Shown: one piece after another, positions 1-7,472 of the stretch
How the letters are laid out: each line of letters begins with the position of its first letter
How positions within the stretch are numbered: position 1 is the stretch's first letter
Source of the DNA: Thermococcus sp.
GTDB taxonomy: Archaea; Methanobacteriota_B; Thermococci; Thermococcales; Thermococcaceae
NCBI RefSeq assembly: GCF_027012695.1
Contig: NZ_JALUYR010000047.1
Coordinates: forward strand, 1-64,000
Length of the DNA stretch: 64,000 nucleotides
Direction: 5' to 3'
Program-made: the position numbers and the translations under genes
Notes under the pieces: generated by a model
What the model saw: the letters and a program-made list of their open reading frames with translations, nothing else
What the model was told of the DNA's origin: nothing
Databases searched by the model: none

Positions 1-49
1 CAGGTATCTTTACCATTCCGGGTAGCTCAACAACTATTTTCTTTCCCAT
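1..49 (-). CDS. N-terminus of a leftward gene cut by the window edge
   Basis: Only the first 16 codons are present, beginning MGKKIVVELPGMVK. The ATG at 49-47 is preceded by a GGTGG Shine-Dalgarno-like stretch, so the start is credible. The fragment is too short to assign a family. It is divergent from the gene at 126, and the two share about 75 bp of spacer. Confidence 0.5.
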   Translation of the reverse strand, partial: MGKKIVVELPGMVKIP

Positions 50-125
50 CTTCCCACCGGGTTAGCGATTGGTGTCAGGATATTTAACGCCTTCGCCCAG
101 TATATTACCCTTCGGGAGAAGGGAA

Positions 126-618
126 ATGGAGCTTCGGGACTATCTGATGCCGGGGGAGTATATCCTTACTGTCTTTACAAATCTCGATATTTCCCCTGGG
201 AACTTTAATGGATTAGCAGTAACTAATGAACGGATAATATTGTTCAGCACAAAATCAGGGGTAGGTAAGCTTTCCAGAAAAAATCGCTCTGAGGATACAA
301 AGAATCTTAAGTCCGTATTTTTTAAGAATACCCCTATAATAGAAATGAAAGTCTACGAGGGGGTCATTAGGAAACCTGAAGATTATCTCTTTAAATAAAT
401 ACATCAGGATTATCCGCTACGATGGGTCATTATGGTATGGAGTCGATAGCAGTATAGGAATTATTAAATCCAAACTTGGTGGCCCCCAGCTTTCAGAAAT
501 CAAAGAGGCACTAGAACAGACATTAAGATCTTTGGCCCCAAGGACAGAAATTCATTACTCGGAGAAAGAAAAGGCGTGGGTGTTCAAGTTCATGTTTAAA
601 CCCCTTCAAGACCAATGA
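126..618 (+). pseudogene. PH-like domain protein, broken by a frameshift near 395
   Basis: The first frame starts at ATG 126 behind GGAGAAGGG and reads MELRDYLMPGEYILTVFTN up to a TAA at 396-398. The next frame is open across that point and continues YIRIIRYDGSLWYGV to a TGA at 616-618. Joined by a +1 shift in the A/T-rich CTTTAAATAAATAC stretch, the two give one protein of about 164 residues. Its N-terminus (GEYILTVF, GLAVTNERIILFS) resembles small bacterial/archaeal PH-like domains. It may be a pseudogene, a sequencing error or a recoding site; the sequence alone cannot decide. The region is clearly richer in A+T than the genes after 619, which hints at transfer. It ends one base before the convergent gene at 619. 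Confidence 0.55.
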
Positions 619-1740
619 CTAAACTATCAAACTTCTCCCAACCATATTCCCCGGCTTCTCAACGCCGAAGAAATCAAGTATCGTCGGTGCTATGTCCATG
701 AGCGAGGCGTTCTCAAGATTTATACTCTCAAAGCCCCATAGAATGAGCGGAACTTTAACGACGGGCTTGTTCATTGACCCGTGCATGCCCCTGACCCAGT
801 GGCTTGTCCCTTTTATCCCTTTGCACATCCTGTGGGAGCAGAACCAGTAGCCGGGCTTGGCAGAAACTATTAATTCGCCGCTGTTGGGCGTGTTCAGATG
901 CGGGAGCTCGTCGCGGAAGAAGACCTCTCCAACTCCAGGTGCCCTCCTTAGAATCTCAAAGGCTTTCTCGGCCTCGGTGGGGTTCCTCAAATAGACGTGA
1001 ACTCCGCCGCCGGAGGAAACGCGAAGCGTCTCAACCCCGTGCTCCCTGAGGTAGGTTTTCAGGTTCACCCAGGTGTGAACCTCCTCCTGTCCGTGGTCGG
1101 CGAAGATTATGAAGGCGTATTCCTCTTTAAGCCTCTCCCACAGGGTTCTGACGGCGGTATCAACGGTTTCCACCGCTTTTAAAGCTCCTTCGCTTCCCGG
1201 CCCGTGGTCGTGCTGCATTCCATCGATCGAGGCGAAGTGGACGAGGAGCAGGTCGGGTTTACATTCTTCGTAGAGGTAGAGAGCTGAGTTAAGAACCCAA
1301 ACGTCCTTCCTCCAGTCCCTTCCGTGTTTCCGGTACATTTCATTGCTCGCGAAGAAGGGCGGGAAAATCCTCATGTCCGTTCCGCTGAAGGGCGGCATAG
1401 TATAACCGCTGACCGAGCCCGTTCTAATGCCTCTCCCCCGGAGTATATCAACGATTGTTGGTGCCTTTATGACCTTGTGCGGGTTGAACGCTATTTCATA
1501 GTCGTAGAAGTTCACCTTCCTGTCACTTAGCCTGTCGTAGTAGCCATTCTCAACGACGCCATGATCCTTCGGCCATACGCCGGTCATTACGCTCGTGTGA
1601 ACCAAATCGGTCAGCGTGGGGAAGATGGAATCAACTACCGTGGAGTCACCGCTTTCAGCTAAATCGCTCAGGAAGGGCATGTGTTTGAGGTTGTAGACAC
1701 CATTGCCGTCGAGGCTTATGAGGGCGAGCTTCTTTCTCAT
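619..1740 (-). CDS. Alkaline phosphatase superfamily protein (type I phosphodiesterase/nucleotide pyrophosphatase-like)
   Basis: This 373-residue protein has the marks of the metal-dependent alkaline phosphatase superfamily. The N-terminal LALISLDGNG carries the first metal-binding Asp, followed by a candidate nucleophile Thr in FPTLTDLVHTSVMTG. LLLVHFASIDGMQHDHGPGS and FIIFADHGQEEVHTW supply the second metal site, and GMHGS a final metal His. Members hydrolyse phosphodiesters or pyrophosphates; the substrate cannot be read from sequence. No signal peptide or membrane segment is seen, so it is probably cytoplasmic. The small gene ending at 1759 lies 18 bp upstream on the same strand and may be co-transcribed. 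Confidence 0.8.
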   Translation of the reverse strand: MRKKLALISLDGNGVYNLKHMPFLSDLAESGDSTVVDSIFPTLTDLVHTSVMTGVWPKDHGVVENGYYDRLSDRKVNFYDYEIAFNPHKVIKAPTIVDILRGRGIRTGSVSGYTMPPFSGTDMRIFPPFFASNEMYRKHGRDWRKDVWVLNSALYLYEECKPDLLLVHFASIDGMQHDHGPGSEGALKAVETVDTAVRTLWERLKEEYAFIIFADHGQEEVHTWVNLKTYLREHGVETLRVSSGGGVHVYLRNPTEAEKAFEILRRAPGVGEVFFRDELPHLNTPNSGELIVSAKPGYWFCSHRMCKGIKGTSHWVRGMHGSMNKPVVKVPLILWGFESINLENASLMDIAPTILDFFGVEKPGNMVGRSLIV

Positions 1741-1758
1741 GGTTTAAACCCCATGGGC

Positions 1759-1938
1759 TTAATTCAAACTCCCGTAAATGTCGGGCTCGTCCTCAAGGAA
1801 ATCTTTTAGGGATTTCTCCGAGAGCTTCATTATGGCGTAGCTCTCCTCCGCTTCGAGCAACTCGTAAAGGAGCTTCTCTATATGCTCAAGCTTCTCCTCG
1901 ATCCTCATGAGTTCCCTAACGACATCAACCCCTTCCAC
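1759..1938 (-). CDS. Small coiled-coil protein, orphan antitoxin-like
   Basis: The start is GTG 1938, placed three bases after a strong GGAGGTGAT site; a longer reading to 1974 lacks such a site. The 59-residue product is mostly helical (RELMRIEEKLEHIEKLLYELLEAEE) and ends SLKDFLEDEPDIYGSLN. A heptad-like helix followed by a short acidic tail recalls small archaeal VapB-type antitoxins. No PIN-domain toxin gene lies beside it, so the antitoxin role is only a resemblance. It precedes the phosphodiesterase gene by 18 bp. Confidence 0.55.
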   Translation of the reverse strand: MEGVDVVRELMRIEEKLEHIEKLLYELLEAEESYAIMKLSEKSLKDFLEDEPDIYGSLN

Positions 1939-2004
1939 TTTATCACCTCCAATCGGTGTCAGCCTGACGTGCACTCATCACCCCTCAGTGGGATGGAGTG
2001 GTCA

Positions 2005-3273
2005 TCATCCACCTGCCTTCTCTCCACCGGGGCGGTATATATTCTTTCCGAGCCATTCATCCAGCGTCTTCTGTCTCGCGAGGGTTCCGAGGATGTAGCT
2101 CCTCTGGAGATACTTCTCGAATGGATGATCAAGGCGCCTCCTTATGGCATCAAGTGCCTCGTTAAGGGTCTCAAAGCGGCCTATCGGATTGCTTAGCGCC
2201 TTCCTCACCCCGAGGCGAATCTGCCACACTCCAACAGGGGCGTAGTATTCCGGCGTAACCTCTCTGAAAACAACGGCCCTTGCCTGCCTCCTTCTCCCGC
2301 GAAGCGCTTCGAGGACACTTAAGCGGGCCGCGTGATAGGCACCGGCGGTTTCCTTAACGTACTCCCTCCTTCCCCTGAAGTCCTCGTAGTCGTGGATGAC
2401 GTTGGGTTCCGAAGCGCCGAAGAGCGAGTCCTTCAGCCAGACCTCCAAAAGCTCGAAGGCATAGCTCTCGGGCATCAGCAGTACTGCATAGCGGTTGCCC
2501 ATGAAGCGGTAGAAGTAGACCTCGTAGTCGTTGATGAGCGGGTAGTGGAGAATCTCGCGCCTCAGGTTCTTTCCTATCGTGTCCTGCACCGCTGTGATGC
2601 TCCACCTGGTGGGGACGAGCCTCCTGTCCACGCCGAGAAGTCCGGCAGAGAGGAGTCTTATGATGTAGTACTCGTCGAAGCCCCAGTTATAAAGGCGGGT
2701 TATCGCCTGCTCCGCCTTAAGCTCGTCGTTCACAACATAATCTGTCCTGCGGGGGATTTTTGGGTTCTCGGTCAGCTCGAAGTCGAGGAGTTCCGCCTTC
2801 GGTCCCAGCGGTGGCGCGAACTCGCTCGGGAGAACCTTAAGGACGGGCTTTTTCTTGAGGATTACCTCGCTGTCGACGGGCTTAACGCTCATCGCAAGCT
2901 CCTGAACCTCGCCCAAGATTCTGCCGCTCTTCCTGACGTTCACATCCGCTCTCGTCTCACCCATGACTAGGAGGGAGCGGTAGTAGAGAATGTCCCTTAT
3001 CGTTTTGTCCCCCCATTTGAGAGGGTTGTCGAGGTAGTCGGTCTTCCCCTCAATGGGAGGAACTAGGGGGCCGATTCTAACCTTTGGATAGCCGTACTCG
3101 CCAACGAATATGCTCGGCGGAGAGGAGCCGAAGAGGTGCCGCTTGTTTAACCGCTGCTCAACACTGCGGGCTACCCGGAACCTCTCGAGAATCGGGCAGG
3201 TCGGCCTGCCACAGAGGAGCTTCCTGCCCTTGCATATCGCGCAGAGTTTCGAGTTGAAAACCGGGGCACTCAT
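2005..3273 (-). CDS. nreA: DNA repair protein NreA
   Basis: The 422-residue protein starts MSAPVFNSKLCAICKG. It has the N-terminal Cys cluster of the Nre family (CAICKGRKLLCGRPTCPIL) and the conserved body VGEYGYPKVRIGPL, with the C-terminal Nre domain after about residue 200. Near the end, QKTLDEWL fits a PCNA-interacting (PIP) box. Known archaeal Nre proteins act in DNA-damage repair and bind PCNA through such a motif. ATG 3273 is chosen because an upstream TATA-like box at 3294-3306 implies a nearly leaderless mRNA, and because the family begins just before the zinc motif; the extra upstream frame is spacer. Confidence 0.88.
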   Translation of the reverse strand: MSAPVFNSKLCAICKGRKLLCGRPTCPILERFRVARSVEQRLNKRHLFGSSPPSIFVGEYGYPKVRIGPLVPPIEGKTDYLDNPLKWGDKTIRDILYYRSLLVMGETRADVNVRKSGRILGEVQELAMSVKPVDSEVILKKKPVLKVLPSEFAPPLGPKAELLDFELTENPKIPRRTDYVVNDELKAEQAITRLYNWGFDEYYIIRLLSAGLLGVDRRLVPTRWSITAVQDTIGKNLRREILHYPLINDYEVYFYRFMGNRYAVLLMPESYAFELLEVWLKDSLFGASEPNVIHDYEDFRGRREYVKETAGAYHAARLSVLEALRGRRRQARAVVFREVTPEYYAPVGVWQIRLGVRKALSNPIGRFETLNEALDAIRRRLDHPFEKYLQRSYILGTLARQKTLDEWLGKNIYRPGGEKAGG

Positions 3274-3622
3274 CAAGGGCAGGTACGTGGGGTGGTATTT
3301 ATGGTTTGTTCCGGTGAAAACTTTGCTCAGTAAAGTTCTGGGGGGTGTGGAGGCGTTAGCCTCCCGGAGGATTAATGGATAAGGAAGGTGGGGAAACGTA
3401 GTTTCCCAGGTTTGAGAGAAAACGGGGTTGTGGGGCGAAACCCCACTCCTGGGGTTTGAGAGCACAGGAAACTTTGCATTGCAAAGTTTCATCAAAGTTC
3501 GTGATTCCTCGTTAATACCCCCCTTTCAAGGATTTCACGCGGAATTCATAGCATTAATGAGTGGATTGTCTGGAAGGGGCTCTTTTCAGAAGGTTCCTCC
3601 CACTGCGCTCCGAAGGAGCGCT
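3274..3622. repeat. Gene-free spacer filled with short perfect hairpins
   Basis: No credible gene is seen here. The stretch carries several inverted repeats: AACTTT/AAAGTT at 3318-3336, GGGAAAC/GTTTCCC at 3391-3407, GTGGGG/CCCCAC at 3430-3446, GAAACTTTGCA/TGCAAAGTTTC at 3468-3490 (11-bp arms, one-base centre) and GCGCTCC/GGAGCGC at 3605-3621. The phrase GGTTTGAGAG follows two of them, at about 3409 and 3453. The AACTTT pair occurs twice with different loops, which suggests a small repeat family. The spacing is irregular and there are no constant repeats, so it is not a CRISPR. Confidence 0.6.
3294..3306 (-). promoter_or_regulatory. TATA box of nreA
   Basis: The minus strand reads AACCATAAATACC, ending 21 bases before the nreA ATG. 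That spacing places transcription start at or next to the start codon, so the message is probably leaderless. Confidence 0.5.
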
Positions 3623-3670
3623 AAAAAGTCGATAATTTTCCGCCAGCGCTTGCGCAAGCAGGGGCTGTTA
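3623..3670 (-). other. Conserved tRNA-trailing element, copy 1 (behind tRNA-Cys)
   Basis: Directly after the CCA of tRNA-Cys the minus strand shows CAGCCC, ten variable bases, AAGCGCTGGCGGAA, then AATT, a GACT and a T run. The same order and spacing occur behind tRNA-Leu at 51669-51716. In this copy the variable part contains a self-complementary GCTTGCGCAAGC (3648-3659). It could be a 3' trailer or terminator element, a small RNA, or a trace of integration at tRNA genes. Confidence 0.6.
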
Positions 3671-3745
3671 TGGAGCCGGGAGGGGGATTTGAACCCCCGT
3701 AAAGCGGATCTGCAGTCCACCGCCTCACCTCTAGGCTATCCCGGC
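3671..3745 (-). tRNA. tRNA-Cys (GCA)
   Basis: The minus strand begins GCCGGGATAGCC and folds to a full cloverleaf. The acceptor GCCGGGA pairs with TCCCGGC, the anticodon arm GTGGA-CTGCAGA-TCCGC has anticodon GCA, the T arm is GGGGGTTCAAATCCCCC, and CCA is encoded. It lies 19 bp behind tRNA-Ser(GCT) on the same strand and probably shares its transcript. Confidence 0.96.
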
Positions 3746-3764
3746 GTGGACCCAGAGAAATTAA

Positions 3765-3850
3765 TGGCGCCGCGGCGGGGATTTGAACCCCGGTGGGCAC
3801 CGCCCACCGGCTTAGCAGGCCGGCGCCCTACCAGGCTAGGCTACCGCGGC
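3765..3850 (-). tRNA. tRNA-Ser (GCT)
   Basis: The acceptor GCCGCGG pairs with CCGCGGC. The anticodon arm CCGGC-CTGCTAA-GCCGG gives GCT. A long variable arm (TGGGC-GGT-GCCCA) marks a class II tRNA, and CCA is encoded. It is the first gene of a Ser-Cys tRNA pair read leftward. Confidence 0.96.
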
Positions 3851-3876
3851 ACGCCCGTGGTATATGAGCGGGAGAG

Positions 3877-3890
3877 GGTTTTTAAGTTTT
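3877..3890 (-). promoter_or_regulatory. TATA region of the tRNA-Ser/tRNA-Cys unit
   Basis: The minus strand reads AAAACTTAAAAACC about 27-40 bases before the tRNA-Ser 5' end, the expected place for a TATA/BRE pair. Confidence 0.55.
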
Positions 3891-3973
3891 TTGGAGCCCG
3901 GAAGCGTGTTCTCAACGCCTTCCAGACCGGTGGATTTTATAAGGGGGTGTGGGTAGGCCATCCGGTGGTGACC

Positions 3974-4177
3974 ATGATAAGGATTAAGGTGCTCGGCAGG
4001 GGTGTTGAGAAGGAACTGGAGTGGAGGAAGGGAATGAAAGTTGCGGACGTCCTCAGGGAGGTCGGCTTCAACACGGAGAGCGCAATAGCGAGGATCAACG
4101 GGAGGGTTGCTCTGGAAGATGAGGCCGTGAAGGACGGGGACTACGTCGAGGTCATACCTGTGGTTTCTGGGGGGTGA
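3974..4177 (+). CDS. Ubiquitin-like MoaD/ThiS family protein with Gly-Gly tail
   Basis: The 67-residue protein starts MIRIKVLGRGVEKELEW at ATG 3974, after a GGTGGTGACC site and a TATA-like GGATTTTATAAGG at about 3932-3944. The pattern of short beta strands, the KVADVLREVGF helix and the final VVSGG are those of the beta-grasp fold with a di-glycine tail. Such proteins serve as sulfur carriers for molybdopterin/tungstopterin or thiamine, or as small archaeal modifiers (SAMPs). No E1-like activating gene lies beside it. A role in tungstopterin supply for the AOR at 26380 is possible but only inferred. Confidence 0.82.
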   Translation: MIRIKVLGRGVEKELEWRKGMKVADVLREVGFNTESAIARINGRVALEDEAVKDGDYVEVIPVVSGG

Positions 4178-4221
4178 TCGGCTTTAACCGAAGTGTGTAA
4201 TCGAAATGAATGGGGAAGGGC

Positions 4222-5418
4222 TCACGGAGTGAGCCTCTTTCTCATGAAGGCCTCGAAGTTGTCCATGGCCTCCTCGAGGATTTCCATTGGCGGGAGGAAG
4301 ACTATCCTGAAGTGCCAGGCACCGGCCCGTCCAAAGCCGGAACCGTGGACGAAGAGCACGTGCGCCTCGTGGAGGACGTCCATGACGAAGTCAAAATCGT
4401 TCTTCCACTTCCTCTCCTCAATGCGAGGGAAGATGTAGAAGGCCCCCCTTGGTTTAACTGCACTGATACCGGGGATCTCTTCAAGCCGCCCTTGGACGTA
4501 GTCCCTTCTCTTACGGAGCTTTTTCATGTATTCCTTCAGATAGTCCATCGGACCGGTCAAACCGGCTATGGCCGCGAACTGGGCTGGTGTGTTCGGGCAT
4601 ATCCTTATCCTGGCGAGCTTGTCTATGGTCTCCCGGATCTCGGTGAGCTTATCCTCCGGATCCACATAGTAGAAGTAGCCCAGGCGCCATCCCGTGGCGA
4701 AGTAAACCTTGGAGAGACCGTTCATAACTATTACCGGGACGTCCCTGGTGAGCGAACCTGGGGAAACGTGCTTCCCCTCGTAGGTCATGAGGTCGTAGAT
4801 CTCGTCGCTTATCACGGGCAGATCGTACTCTCCAGCCAGGTCGAGGATTTCCTTTACCGTTTTCTTCTCGTAAAGAGCCCCCGTAGGGTTGTTGGGATTT
4901 ATGATCGCTATGGCCTTCGTCCTGTTGTCAATGAGCTTTCTCATATCATCAAGATCCGGCTGCCAGCCGTTCTCCTCCTCGGTAAGGTATTCCCTTGGCT
5001 CGGCACCGTAGAACTTGACGAGGCCGGTATAGGGCGGGTAGCTGGGGCTTGGAACGAGGATGTTATTGCCGGGATCGAGGATTCCACCAAAGATCAGCTG
5101 AAGGGCTTCCGTGACCGCGGCGGTAACCCGAACATCCTCCGGGCCTATCTCCACGCCGTTCTTCCACTTCTCCCTCTTCACAACAGCCTCCCTCATCTCC
5201 GGAATGCCCTCGCTCGGTCCGTAGTAATTGTGGCCCTCCTGGATGGCCCGGCAGTATGCGTTCCTCATATGTTCCGGCGGCTGAAAGTCGTACTTCCCAG
5301 GATCGCCTATGTTGAGCCGGATGACCCTTATCCCCTTCTTTTCAAGCTCTCTGGCGGGGAGAACAACGTCCCTAATGGCATACTCAATGGCCATCGCCTT
5401 TCTGGACGGACTTATCAC
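4222..5418 (-). CDS. Alanine aminotransferase (class I/II PLP aminotransferase)
   Basis: The 398-residue protein closely matches the Pyrococcus alanine aminotransferase as I recall it, from SVEYAIRDVVLPARELEKKG-like beginnings to HFRIVFLPPMEILEEAMDNF. The fold I PLP marks are present: INPNNPTGALY, SDEIYDLMTY and NGLSKVYFATGWRLGY with the Schiff-base Lys, then HVLFVHGSGFG. The enzyme moves the amino group between alanine and 2-oxoglutarate; in Thermococcales this makes alanine as an electron sink. The start is taken as GTG 5418, four bases after GGTGAT and matching the family length; further upstream codons extend into a TATA-like region. Confidence 0.87.
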   Translation of the reverse strand: MISPSRKAMAIEYAIRDVVLPARELEKKGIRVIRLNIGDPGKYDFQPPEHMRNAYCRAIQEGHNYYGPSEGIPEMREAVVKREKWKNGVEIGPEDVRVTAAVTEALQLIFGGILDPGNNILVPSPSYPPYTGLVKFYGAEPREYLTEEENGWQPDLDDMRKLIDNRTKAIAIINPNNPTGALYEKKTVKEILDLAGEYDLPVISDEIYDLMTYEGKHVSPGSLTRDVPVIVMNGLSKVYFATGWRLGYFYYVDPEDKLTEIRETIDKLARIRICPNTPAQFAAIAGLTGPMDYLKEYMKKLRKRRDYVQGRLEEIPGISAVKPRGAFYIFPRIEERKWKNDFDFVMDVLHEAHVLFVHGSGFGRAGAWHFRIVFLPPMEILEEAMDNFEAFMRKRLTP

Positions 5419-5603
5419 TGGGATCACCGTTTGAATGATAAGAGTTTCATCATAAAAACCTTCGCCCACACCTTTAAAAGGGCGACATCAAAGAACGTCG
5501 GGGCGATGACGATTAGCAAGCAAACTGAGGGCTCACGGATGATGACGTGAACACCCTCCGAGCCCCTCGATAAGCTTATTAACCTTCAGACAAAGACTGG
5601 TCC

Positions 5604-5846
5604 ATGAAAATATTCATCGCACTTCTGGTCGGGATTCTGATCGGGCGCCTGATCGAGAGGGGGCGGAAGCTTGAAATGGAACGCCCAATGAACGTGATCC
5701 TGCTTCTCATGGTGTTCTTCATGGGTGTCGAGACCGGTAAGGTTGAGGTAAACGCCATCTGGCTCGTGGTCTCTTCCCTTGTCTTCGCGGTGTTCAACAT
5801 GGCCGGAAGTCTGGGAGCCGCCCTGCTACTGGGGGGTGGAAAATGA
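5604..5846 (+). CDS. LysO-like exporter, small N-terminal subunit (DUF340)
   Basis: This 80-residue hydrophobic protein has about three membrane segments and corresponds to the N-terminal part of bacterial LysO (YbjE), where both halves form one chain of about 300 residues. GILIGRLIERG and FFMGVETGKVEV fit the first repeat of the family. Its stop overlaps the next start (ATGA at 5843-5846), so the two halves are translated together. LysO exports L-lysine in Escherichia coli; the archaeal substrate is not established. A TATA-like GCTTATTAACC lies about 30 bp before the start. Confidence 0.75.
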   Translation: MKIFIALLVGILIGRLIERGRKLEMERPMNVILLLMVFFMGVETGKVEVNAIWLVVSSLVFAVFNMAGSLGAALLLGGGK

Positions 5847-6424
5847 GGTTCTCCGTCCACGTCCTGGTTTCCCTTCTGCTGGGGGTTGCGGTCGGAAGAG
5901 TGTACGGCCCGGACTTCGGAAACCTCTACGAGATTATGCTATACGCCCTGATACTCCTCGTGGGTATTGACATCGGACAGAGCTTTAAACCGGAAGAGCT
6001 CGGGAAACTCGGGGGGACGGCCCTAAAACTGCCCTTCGCAACCCTCGCCGGTTCTCTGCTCGGGGGTCTGGCTGCGTCCCTTCTCCTTGGGATCGAACTC
6101 CGGTGGGGTCTGGCGATCTCCGCGGGCTGCGGCTGGTACTCGCTGACGGGTCCGCTGATCGGACGGTATTCACCCACCTACGGGACGCTGGGCTTTCTGG
6201 CCAACCTGATTAGGGAGCTGCTCACCGTTCTGTTCTACCCCATCGTGATTAGAATAATCCCCGGGGAGCTGGCGGTGTCCATGGGGGGTGCGACGACGAT
6301 GGACACGACGCTGCCTGTGATGGCCATGTTCGGGGGGAGGGACGTTGCCCTCGTTGCCTTCGTTCACGGCTTCGTTCTGACGGCGGTCGTGCCCTTTCTG
6401 ATCCCGCTTTTTCTCAGCCTATAG
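5843..6424 (+). CDS. LysO-like exporter, large subunit (DUF340)
   Basis: The 193-residue integral membrane protein carries the LysO/DUF340 signature ISAGCGWYSLTGPLIG and a later segment ATTMDTTLPVM. About six membrane segments are predicted by eye. It overlaps the small subunit gene by four bases. The pair adds up to 273 residues, close to the length of one-chain LysO, so the gene is naturally split rather than broken. The likely role is export of lysine or a related amino acid, possibly useful during peptide fermentation. Confidence 0.8.
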   Translation: MRFSVHVLVSLLLGVAVGRVYGPDFGNLYEIMLYALILLVGIDIGQSFKPEELGKLGGTALKLPFATLAGSLLGGLAASLLLGIELRWGLAISAGCGWYSLTGPLIGRYSPTYGTLGFLANLIRELLTVLFYPIVIRIIPGELAVSMGGATTMDTTLPVMAMFGGRDVALVAFVHGFVLTAVVPFLIPLFLSL

Positions 6425-6447
6425 CGAGAAAAGGGGAAAGGAAAACA

Positions 6448-7005
6448 TTACTCGCTGTACTTCTTTTCGAGGCCCTTCAGCAGTGCCAGGTGCTGCTCCT
6501 CGTTTCTCTTTATCTCCTGGGCCAGCGTCCTGACTATCGGGTGGAAGGCCCTCTTCGAGATGTCGTCGTAGAGCCTCTCCATCCGCTCCTCGTCCTCGAG
6601 GTATCTCTTTATCAGGTCCAGTATCTTCTCGTCGTCCGGGATAACGACCTCGGCCGGGAAGTCGCGGAGGAACACCTCCACTATCTCCTCGGGTGGAACC
6701 CTCGCCCCTATCTGGCCGAAGCCGAGGGGCATTGCTATGGTCGGAACTCCCGGAATGAGGGCCACTGCCTCCTCGCCTTCCTCCGGGCCGTATTCAGCGA
6801 CCAGCTTTATGGCATCCTCGTAGGCCTTCTTCAGCGCCTCCATCAGGTGTTTGTGGAAGGCGGTGTCTATCGCGAGCCTGAGGATGAGGTTCCTCAGATC
6901 GGCGTACTCGGGATCCTTCAGCTTCTTCAAAAGCTTTCTGTACTCCTTCTCGGTCTTCTCCTCTATCCTCTTGAGTTCCTCGACCCTGCTTATCAAACTC
7001 ACCAT
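6448..7005 (-). CDS. Ferritin-like four-helix protein, uncharacterised
   Basis: The 185-residue product is almost wholly helical. Two pairs of possible metal ligands are spaced like ferritin-like helices: DTAFHKHLMEAL in the first half and RNEEQHLALLKGL at the end, separated by a conserved-looking loop (GVPTIAMPLGFGQ). I infer a ferritin/rubrerythrin-like bundle but cannot name the family. ATG 7005 is chosen because GGTGACC sits at the right distance; the GTG three codons upstream overlaps that site. No signal peptide. It stands alone, convergent with lysO. Confidence 0.6.
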   Translation of the reverse strand: MVSLISRVEELKRIEEKTEKEYRKLLKKLKDPEYADLRNLILRLAIDTAFHKHLMEALKKAYEDAIKLVAEYGPEEGEEAVALIPGVPTIAMPLGFGQIGARVPPEEIVEVFLRDFPAEVVIPDDEKILDLIKRYLEDEERMERLYDDISKRAFHPIVRTLAQEIKRNEEQHLALLKGLEKKYSE

Positions 7006-7066
7006 AATGGTCACCCCGGGATTTTAGTAACCTAGCGTGTTTTAAAGCTTTTGGTTCAAGCGCAAA

Positions 7067-7178
7067 ACTTTTTTAAAGCCTCCCGGCTACGGAGACCGAA
7101 GGCACAGTCATGCCTCACGGCTCGGGGGTGTCCGAAGCACGAGTAGGAACCCACCGGGCCTCTCTTGGGGGTGAGAAG
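7067..7178 (+). promoter_or_regulatory. Promoter and long leader of the L44e-S27e genes
   Basis: A TATA-like ACTTTTTTAAAGCC lies at 7067-7080. Transcription should start near 7105, leaving a leader of about 75 bases before the L44e ATG at 7179. This is long for an archaeon, where many messages are leaderless. AGGCA (7100-7104) and TGCCT (7111-7115) can form a small stem, and GGGGGTGAG supplies the ribosome site. Confidence 0.4.
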
Positions 7179-7469
7179 ATGAAGTATCCAAAGAGGATAA
7201 GAACCTACTGCCCGTACTGCAAGAAGCATACGATCCACAAGGTCGAAAAGGTCAAGAAGAGGCCGAGAAGTGAACTCAGTCAGGGTCAGAGGCGCTTCAG
7301 GAGGATCCTCAAGGGCTACCGCGGTTTCCCGAGGCCGAACCCCGCTGGCAGAGAAAAGCCCGTCAAGAAGCTCGACCTCCGCTTCCGCTGCACCGTCTGC
7401 GGCAAGGCCCACACCAGGGGGCAGGGATTCCGCGTTAAGAAGTTCGAACTGGTAGAGGTGGAGGTGTAA
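7179..7469 (+). CDS. rpl44e: Large-subunit ribosomal protein L44e
   Basis: The 96-residue basic protein starts [20 protein letters not shown]. The zinc finger is visible as CPYC near residue 11 and CTVC near residue 75, the arrangement typical of archaeal/eukaryotic L44e. Start ATG 7179 follows GGGGGTGAGAAG. Three bases separate its stop from the S27e start. It is the first gene of a conserved archaeal L44e-S27e-aIF2alpha-Nop10-PAC2 order. Confidence 0.97.
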   Translation: MKYPKRIRTYCPYCKKHTIHKVEKVKKRPRSELSQGQRRFRRILKGYRGFPRPNPAGREKPVKKLDLRFRCTVCGKAHTRGQGFRVKKFELVEVEV

Positions 7470-7472
7470 TCA

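Noticed and set aside
2332-2970. 212-codon plus-strand frame
   Set aside because: Shadow of nreA, with no start signal and an unlikely composition.
3316-3621. CRISPR-like array
   Set aside because: The repeats differ from one another, spacing is irregular, and no cas gene is present.
3428-3973. Upstream extension of the ubiquitin-like gene across the tRNA genes
   Set aside because: The frame runs through two tRNA genes and the hairpin spacer; the ATG at 3974 has a ribosome site and matches the family length.
4210-5550. A 446-codon open frame on the plus strand
   Set aside because: It is fully antisense to the alanine aminotransferase gene, whose motifs are clear. The plus-strand product has no recognisable family and no ribosome site.
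5604-6424. LysO as a frameshifted single gene
   Set aside because: Both halves have their own starts with an ATGA overlap, and the combined length fits a natural two-subunit form, so it is not a pseudogene.
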